Positions 59,328 through 64,000 of a DNA stretch of 64,000 nucleotides are shown here, in pieces (position 1 is the first letter of the stretch; each line of letters begins with the position of its first letter). Below the pieces are notes generated by a model. It did no database searches. It saw nothing but the letters and a program-made list of their open reading frames with translations, and was not told the origin of the DNA. The stretch lies in assembly GCF_003858635.1 (NCBI RefSeq), contig NZ_RQJO01000011.1, forward strand, positions 62,001 through 126,000. Reading direction: 5' to 3'. This stretch comes from Larkinella rosea (GTDB lineage: Bacteria; Bacteroidota; Bacteroidia; Cytophagales; Spirosomataceae). The position numbers and the translations under genes are program-made.

Positions 59328-60008
59328 ATGAAAACACTGGTAATTGAAGATGATCAACGGGTTGCCGATCTCATCAAACGGGGACTGGAGGAGGAAGACT
59401 GGCAGGTGGATGTTGCGTTCGATGGGCAACTGGGTTGTCGGCTGGCGCTAACGGTGGAGTATGATCTGATTATTACGGATATTATTCTTCCCAAAATCAA
59501 TGGGTTGGATGTCTGCCAGCAGGTTCGACAGGCGAAACCGAACGTGCCGATTATCATGCTGACGGCGCTCGGAACCACCGACGATAAAGTGGAAGGTTTC
59601 GACGCCGGTGCAGACGATTACCTGGTAAAACCGTTCGATTTCCGGGAGTTGCACGTTCGCATCCGGGCGTTGCTGAAACGGCAGGCCAACCAGCCCGTTG
59701 CCACCACCTCGATTCTGAAAATGGCGGACCTGGAGATGAATCTGCGCAACAAGTCGGTGATGCGCAGCGGCCAGCCGATCAGCCTGACGCCCAAGGAGTT
59801 TAAATTGCTGGAGTTCATGATGCTCAATCCCGACCGGTTACTGACCCGAACGGAGATTGCCGAAAAAGTGTGGGAAACGCATTTTGATACAGGCACCAAT
59901 TTTATCGATGTTTACATCAATTACCTGCGCAAGAAACTGGACAAGGAGTTTGAGCGAAAGCTGATTCACACCAAAACGGGAATGGGTTTTATCTTCGGGG
60001 AGGGCTAA
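59328..60008 (+). CDS. OmpR-family response regulator, CusR/CzcR-like
   Basis: This 226-residue protein starts at MKTLVIEDDQ; the longer frame from 59244 only translates the pyrimidine tract. It has a receiver with Asp51 (LIITDIILPKINGL), switch Lys in YLVKPFD, and a winged helix (about 130-226, LTPKEFKLLEFMM, FIDVYINYLRKKLD, TKTGMGFIFG). It is followed 3 nt later by its kinase and then by the RND efflux genes, the usual arrangement of metal-responsive CusRS/CzcRS systems. The phased repeats at 61387-61426 are its likely operator (inference). Confidence 0.95.
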   Translation: MKTLVIEDDQRVADLIKRGLEEEDWQVDVAFDGQLGCRLALTVEYDLIITDIILPKINGLDVCQQVRQAKPNVPIIMLTALGTTDDKVEGFDAGADDYLVKPFDFRELHVRIRALLKRQANQPVATTSILKMADLEMNLRNKSVMRSGQPISLTPKEFKLLEFMMLNPDRLLTRTEIAEKVWETHFDTGTNFIDVYINYLRKKLDKEFERKLIHTKTGMGFIFGEG

Positions 60009-60011
60009 ACG

Positions 60012-61391
60012 ATGCGGATTCGGACGAAACTGGCCATGCTTTTTACCGCCATTACGGCGGCCATTCTGCTGTTATTTGCCGTGTCTATTTACCTTTCGTA
60101 TGCTGATTACCGGGAGGATGCGTACTACAAACGGCTGAAACAGCAGGCGCTGACCAAGCTCCGGTTGTTGCTGGAAGCCAAAGTGGAGCCAGCGGTTTTA
60201 AACGTCATTTACCAGAATTCGCCCAATGCGTTGTTTCAGGAAGAAGTTGCCGTTTACGATTCCCGGTTTCAACTGGTTTATCACGACGACCGGCAGGGCG
60301 ACTTTGTGAAAGAAACCCCCGGTTTTCTGCATTCGATTCAACACCACCAGGAAGTTCAGTTTGAACAACGGGGCCGCCAGGTAGTCGGTTTTCCATACCA
60401 ATTTCAGGGAAAGACGTACCTGGTGACCGCAGCCGCCTACGACGAAGTGGGCTTGTCGAAACTCGAAAATCTGCGGATTACGCTGATCATTGCCTTTTTG
60501 CTGGGTCTGGTGATTGTCGCCCTGCTGAGTCGGCTGGTGGCCCGGCAACTGCTCAAACCCATTTCGACGGTGGTGCGGCAGGCCAGTGAAATCACGGCGA
60601 CCAACCTCGACCGTCGGGTGGAAGAGGGCAACGGGCGCGACGAACTGGCCGAACTGGCGATTACGTTCAACCAGATGCTCGACCGGCTGGAACACTCGTT
60701 CGATGCCCAGAAACAGTTCGTTTCCAACGTCTCACACGAACTTCGGACACCCCTGGCGGCCATTGCCGGTGAACTCGAACTGGCGTCCAACAAACCTCGT
60801 ACTACTTCTGAATACCAGCAGGTTATCATGCGAACGTTGCGGGATGCCCGGCGGCTGACGCACCTTTCCAACGGCCTGCTTGATCTGGCGAAAGCCAGTT
60901 ACGACGCCAGTGAAATCTCGTTTCGCGAACTTCGGCTGGATGAACTGCTGATGGAAGCCCGCGGCCAACTGCTCCACCAGCATCCCGAATACCGCATAAC
61001 GATTGTTTTTGAACAGGAAATCGAAGACGATCACCTGATTTCCGCGAACGGAAATGCGTATCTGCTGCGGGTCGCGTTTAGTAACCTGATGGAAAACGGC
61101 TGCAAATTTTCGCCCGATCAGCACTGCACGGTGACCGTCAAATCCCTGTCGGACCTGTGTCGGCTGAGCTTTATCGACGAGGGAATCGGCATTTCGGATG
61201 AAGACCTCCCGCACGTCTTTACGGCGTTTTACCGGGGGCAAAACCGCACCTACGCCGATGGCAACGGCATTGGCCTCTCGCTGACGCTCCGGATCATCAG
61301 TCTGCACCAGGGCTGTATTTCGGTGAAAACCGAACCCGGCCAGCGTACGATTTTCGAAGTCGAGTTGCCGCATTTGAAATCCCCGCTTTAA
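60012..61391 (+). CDS. Sensor histidine kinase, CusS/CzcS-like
   Basis: This 459-residue protein has TM1 about 8-30, a periplasmic domain about 31-152, TM2 about 155-178 and a HAMP domain (LVARQLLKPI to about 232). HisKA has His242 in VSNVSHELRTPLAA, and the ATPase motifs are NLMENGCKFS, DEGIGI and GNGIGLSL. It pairs with the regulator at 59328. No His/Cys-rich metal site stands out in the sensor domain, so the signal is inferred from the RND neighbours only. Confidence 0.94.
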   Translation: MRIRTKLAMLFTAITAAILLLFAVSIYLSYADYREDAYYKRLKQQALTKLRLLLEAKVEPAVLNVIYQNSPNALFQEEVAVYDSRFQLVYHDDRQGDFVKETPGFLHSIQHHQEVQFEQRGRQVVGFPYQFQGKTYLVTAAAYDEVGLSKLENLRITLIIAFLLGLVIVALLSRLVARQLLKPISTVVRQASEITATNLDRRVEEGNGRDELAELAITFNQMLDRLEHSFDAQKQFVSNVSHELRTPLAAIAGELELASNKPRTTSEYQQVIMRTLRDARRLTHLSNGLLDLAKASYDASEISFRELRLDELLMEARGQLLHQHPEYRITIVFEQEIEDDHLISANGNAYLLRVAFSNLMENGCKFSPDQHCTVTVKSLSDLCRLSFIDEGIGISDEDLPHVFTAFYRGQNRTYADGNGIGLSLTLRIISLHQGCISVKTEPGQRTIFEVELPHLKSPL

Positions 61392-61455
61392 CAGCCTTTT
61401 AATAGCATTCTAATAACTCTCTAACAACCTCCCGGTTGTGCAAACCTTACTTTTG
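61387..61455 (+). promoter_or_regulatory. Activator-type promoter of the RND efflux operon with four phased repeats
   Basis: TTTAACA (61387), TTTAATA (61398), TCTAATA (61409) and TCTAACA (61420) stand exactly 11 bp apart. After 21 nt comes TACTTTTG (61448-61455), a perfect -7 box, and no -33 TTG exists. This fits an OmpR-type activator bound next to RNA polymerase. The first repeat overlaps the kinase stop codon. ATG of the TolC-like gene is at 61500. Confidence 0.78.
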
Positions 61456-61499
61456 CGGTTGATGGCTTGCCGCTCACCCGACCGAATCAAGGAGGAATT

Positions 61500-62777
61500 A
61501 TGAAAAACCGGATGGCGAAACTGCGCAAAAAAGAGGCCGGTTTCATCCTAAGTATCCTGCTCAGTGGCAGCCTTTTCGCGCAATCTCCCCGCACCCTGAC
61601 GCTGCCCGAAGCCATTGCCGAAGCCCGGCAGCACAACCCGGTTTTGCGGGCCGAACAGCTTTCCATTCAATCATCCCTGGCCGATGTCGTAACTGCCGGT
61701 CTGCGCCCGAATCCAGTGCTGAACAACCAGACGTTGCAACTGGTTAAACCATCGGCGTTCCCGGAAAATACCGGTGCGCTGAACAACCGCAACCGGCAGG
61801 TCTGGTGGCAGTTGACGACGCCCGTCAACGTGGCCCGCAAGCGGCAGAAAGCCGTTGCACTTGCCGAACAGGGCGTTGAACTCACCCGCCGGAATGTGGC
61901 CGAAACGGAACGGAATCTGCTGCTCGAAGTGGGCAACCAGTGGCTCGATGCCTGGAGCGCCCGGCTTCGGCTCGATCTGATTCTGGAAGCCAGGCAAAAC
62001 ATCGATACGCTCGTTACGATCAATCAGGTACGCCTTCGGAATCAGGTCATTACAAAAACCGATCTGCTGCGCACCCAGATTCTGGCCGACCAATATCGGC
62101 TCCGGAGTCAGACGACGCGTCAGGAATACCAGAATCAACTGCTGCTGTTGAAACGCCTGCTCGGCACCTCCGATAGTCTCGATGTGGCCGTCAATGATAC
62201 GACGCTGGCCTGGACAACCGGCCCCGCCGACACGCTGATTACACGGGCGCACCTCAGACGCGCGGATGTCCGGCTGGCGGAACAGGCCATGGAAGTAGCC
62301 GTCCAGAATACCCGTTTGCAGGAAGCCTTACGCGCTCCCCAGCCCGAAGTCGGCGCCATTTATAACCCGCAGAACAGCGTTCCCTACGTCGGATTTTACG
62401 GAACCTTGCCGCTGCCGTTTTTCAACAAAAATCAGGGCGGAATCCAGAAGGCGAAAGTCCAGCAGGAACAGACCCGGCAGGTGGCCGATTACACCCGGTT
62501 GCAGGTGCAGACCGAAGTACAAACCGCCTACCGCAGTTACCTGACCCAACGCGGAAATATTGACCGGTATGCCGGCATTTTGCAGCAATCGGAACAGATT
62601 CTGACCAGTGTTCGCTACGCGTATCTGAAAGGGGGAACGACCATTGTCGATTACCTGGAAGCCCAGCGTTCCTGGCTCGATGTGCAGCAAACGTACCTCG
62701 ATGCGCAGGAAGCCTACCGGCGCAGTCTGCTGCAACTGTGGTTTGTAACGGGTCAGATGCCAATCCTAAGCCGATGA
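61500..62777 (+). CDS. TolC/CzcC-family outer-membrane efflux protein
   Basis: This 425-residue protein starts at the ATG 61500 behind a clear AGGAGG ribosome site (61490-61495), rare in this window and decisive for the start. A signal peptide ends near SLFAQ. Two outer-membrane-factor repeats follow, rich in coiled coil (LPEAIAEARQHNPVLRAEQL in the first, KGGTTIVDYLEAQRSWLDVQ in the second). It forms the exit duct of the tripartite RND pump. Its stop overlaps the next start (ATGA). Confidence 0.93.
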   Translation: MKNRMAKLRKKEAGFILSILLSGSLFAQSPRTLTLPEAIAEARQHNPVLRAEQLSIQSSLADVVTAGLRPNPVLNNQTLQLVKPSAFPENTGALNNRNRQVWWQLTTPVNVARKRQKAVALAEQGVELTRRNVAETERNLLLEVGNQWLDAWSARLRLDLILEARQNIDTLVTINQVRLRNQVITKTDLLRTQILADQYRLRSQTTRQEYQNQLLLLKRLLGTSDSLDVAVNDTTLAWTTGPADTLITRAHLRRADVRLAEQAMEVAVQNTRLQEALRAPQPEVGAIYNPQNSVPYVGFYGTLPLPFFNKNQGGIQKAKVQQEQTRQVADYTRLQVQTEVQTAYRSYLTQRGNIDRYAGILQQSEQILTSVRYAYLKGGTTIVDYLEAQRSWLDVQQTYLDAQEAYRRSLLQLWFVTGQMPILSR

Positions 62778-63796
62778 AAATGAGAAAGATAACTTTAGGG
62801 CTGCTGTTGATGATCTGCGGTACGGCCTGTCAGAAAGAAAAACCGGTGGCTGTCACCATTCAGAAACCGAACTCCCGGCCCGTTGTGCAGGACAGCGGCC
62901 GGTTGATCGAAGTGGGCCCCGACTCGTCGACCATCCGGTTTTTTCAAACCGAAACGGTACAAAACCGCAGTTTAACGGCTGATTATCAGGCACCGGCCCA
63001 CGTCGTGGCCACGGTGATCGGTTCGGGGGAAAGTGACGGAAAGCCGATGGTGTTGTTCGACAATCCGGCGCTGACCGACAATTATTCGCAGTTGCAGCAA
63101 CACCTGACGAACATCCGCCAGCTTCAGGACGTCAACATCAAGCAGAAATTAATTGAACTGGGGCGGGCCAAAGACCTCGCCGAACACGGAGCCGCCACGG
63201 GTCGCGAAGTGCTGGAAGCGCAGTCGGCACTGGCGATGGAACGAACCAATCTGGCGAATGAACGTGCGCTGTTGGCGCAACACGAAACCACCCTCAAACT
63301 GGCCGGATTTGACCCGATTGGCCTTCAACACGCCCGACCCGGGCAAGCCTGGCTGATTTGCGACGTGCCTGAAAGTCAGGTGAATAAGTTGCAAGTGGGC
63401 AACAACGCCACAATCCGGTTTACGGCTTATCCCGACGAAACCGTCAGCGGCCGCATCGAGTCGTTTGGCGACGTGGTCGACAATGTGACCCGGACCATCA
63501 AACTCCGCATCCGACTGGATAATCCGGCTGGCAAATTCCGGGCGGGCATGTTTGCCACGGTATCGTTCGGGATTTCCGAAGGCCAGTTTATGTCGCTGCC
63601 GCAAACCGCCCTGGTGACCGTTCAGGGAAAAGATTACGTGTTCATCAAGTCGGCGCCCCGCCGGTTCGAGCGCCGGGAGGTGACGCTGGGCCAGCAGATT
63701 GGCGACCGGATTGTTGTTTTTCACGGACTAAAAGAAACCGAAGCCGTAGTGATCAAAGGAACCATGCAGCTCAAAGGGCTGAGTTTTGGGTATTAA
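62774..63796 (+). CDS. RND efflux periplasmic adaptor, CusB/CzcB-like
   Basis: This 340-residue adaptor starts at 62774, overlapping the previous stop by 4 nt. Its signal is lipoprotein-like (LLLMICGTAC, Cys20 or nearby). The barrel-sandwich and a short alpha-hairpin (about 110-180, LQQHLTNIRQLQDVNIKQKL) are followed by beta-barrel motifs (DNPAGKFRAGMFATVSF) and a membrane-proximal end (IVVFHGLKETEAVVIKG). It links the CusA-like pump to the TolC-like duct. No His-rich metal-chaperone tail is seen. Confidence 0.92.
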   Translation: MKMRKITLGLLLMICGTACQKEKPVAVTIQKPNSRPVVQDSGRLIEVGPDSSTIRFFQTETVQNRSLTADYQAPAHVVATVIGSGESDGKPMVLFDNPALTDNYSQLQQHLTNIRQLQDVNIKQKLIELGRAKDLAEHGAATGREVLEAQSALAMERTNLANERALLAQHETTLKLAGFDPIGLQHARPGQAWLICDVPESQVNKLQVGNNATIRFTAYPDETVSGRIESFGDVVDNVTRTIKLRIRLDNPAGKFRAGMFATVSFGISEGQFMSLPQTALVTVQGKDYVFIKSAPRRFERREVTLGQQIGDRIVVFHGLKETEAVVIKGTMQLKGLSFGY

Positions 63797-63799
63797 CGT

Positions 63800-64000
63800 A
63801 TGATACAGAACGCACTAAAGGTCGCCCTCGCAAACCGCACCGCTTTCGTCATTGCGGCTCTGCTGTTGATGGCGGCCGGGCTGGTTTGTTTCCGGTTTCT
63901 GAAAATCGAAGCCTACCCGGACATTGCCGATACGAACGTCATTGTGATTGCGCAGTACGCAGGTCGGGCGGCTGAGGAAGTGGAGCAGCAGGTGACGATT
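63800..64000 (+). CDS. RND heavy-metal efflux pump, CusA/CzcA-like, N-terminal part only
   Basis: The first 67 codons of the proton-driven inner-membrane pump are visible: TM1 (about 12-32, NRTAFVIAALLLMAAGLVCF), then the family hallmark EAYPDIADTNVIV and AGRAAEEVEQQVT. It starts 3 nt after the adaptor stop. The rest, including the ion-relay helix, lies beyond the window, so substrate class (Cu/Ag or Co/Zn/Cd) cannot be told. Confidence 0.93.
   Translation, partial: MIQNALKVALANRTAFVIAALLLMAAGLVCFRFLKIEAYPDIADTNVIVIAQYAGRAAEEVEQQVTI

Overview
The window looks like a chromosome segment of a Cytophagales bacterium (Spirosomaceae type: Spirosoma, Larkinella, Dyadobacter and relatives). The evidence is moderate GC, promoters of the Bacteroidetes form TTG-N20-TAnnTTTG, a GldM-like secreted domain, a DUF1573 protein, and very large MacB/FtsX-type permeases in tandem. 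No rRNA, tRNA, CRISPR array or prophage was seen.

Region 1 (1-47316) is dominated by one efflux-type ABC family. The left edge holds the N-terminal two thirds of a sigma-54-dependent NtrC-type response regulator (minus strand). Divergent from it are a HlyD/MacA-like adaptor, one MacB/LolD-like ATPase, and then 15 full-length permeases of about 790-821 residues. Each permease is a tandem duplication of a 4-TM MacB unit: TM, periplasmic core, three TM, repeated. The array is interrupted by a Uma2 nuclease, by a REP-associated transposase plus glutathione-independent formaldehyde dehydrogenase, and by a cassette of secreted protein, trypsin-like protease and membrane-bound winged-helix regulator. 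Three points of the array (upstream of the adaptor, of the permease at 26556 and of the permease at 44908) carry the same promoter layout: two palindromes of type TGTCCG-N4-CGGACA 21-22 bp apart, about 60-64 bp upstream of a -24/-12-like element TGGYAY-N5-TTG. This suggests that the response regulator at the left edge controls the array through sigma-54. Most gaps between permeases hold a long inverted repeat (arms about 20-42 bp), often unrelated in sequence from gap to gap.

Region 2 (47504-55859) holds housekeeping and small genes: signal peptidase I, a DUF1573 protein, a two-component pair, a Tat-exported sugar isomerase-like protein, a NYN-LOTUS RNA-binding protein, a lipoprotein, an orphan trpF-like gene and a cupin.

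Region 3 (55979-64000) holds an exported amidohydrolase, an alpha-L-fucosidase, and a second two-component pair followed by a TolC/CzcC - CusB/CzcB - CusA/CzcA RND heavy-metal-type efflux operon cut by the right edge. Four 11-bp-phased repeats followed by N21 and a TAnnTTTG box precede both the RND operon and the DUF1573 gene. A third, five-repeat array lies in front of what appears to be a short terminated transcript (candidate sRNA, about 57590-57668).
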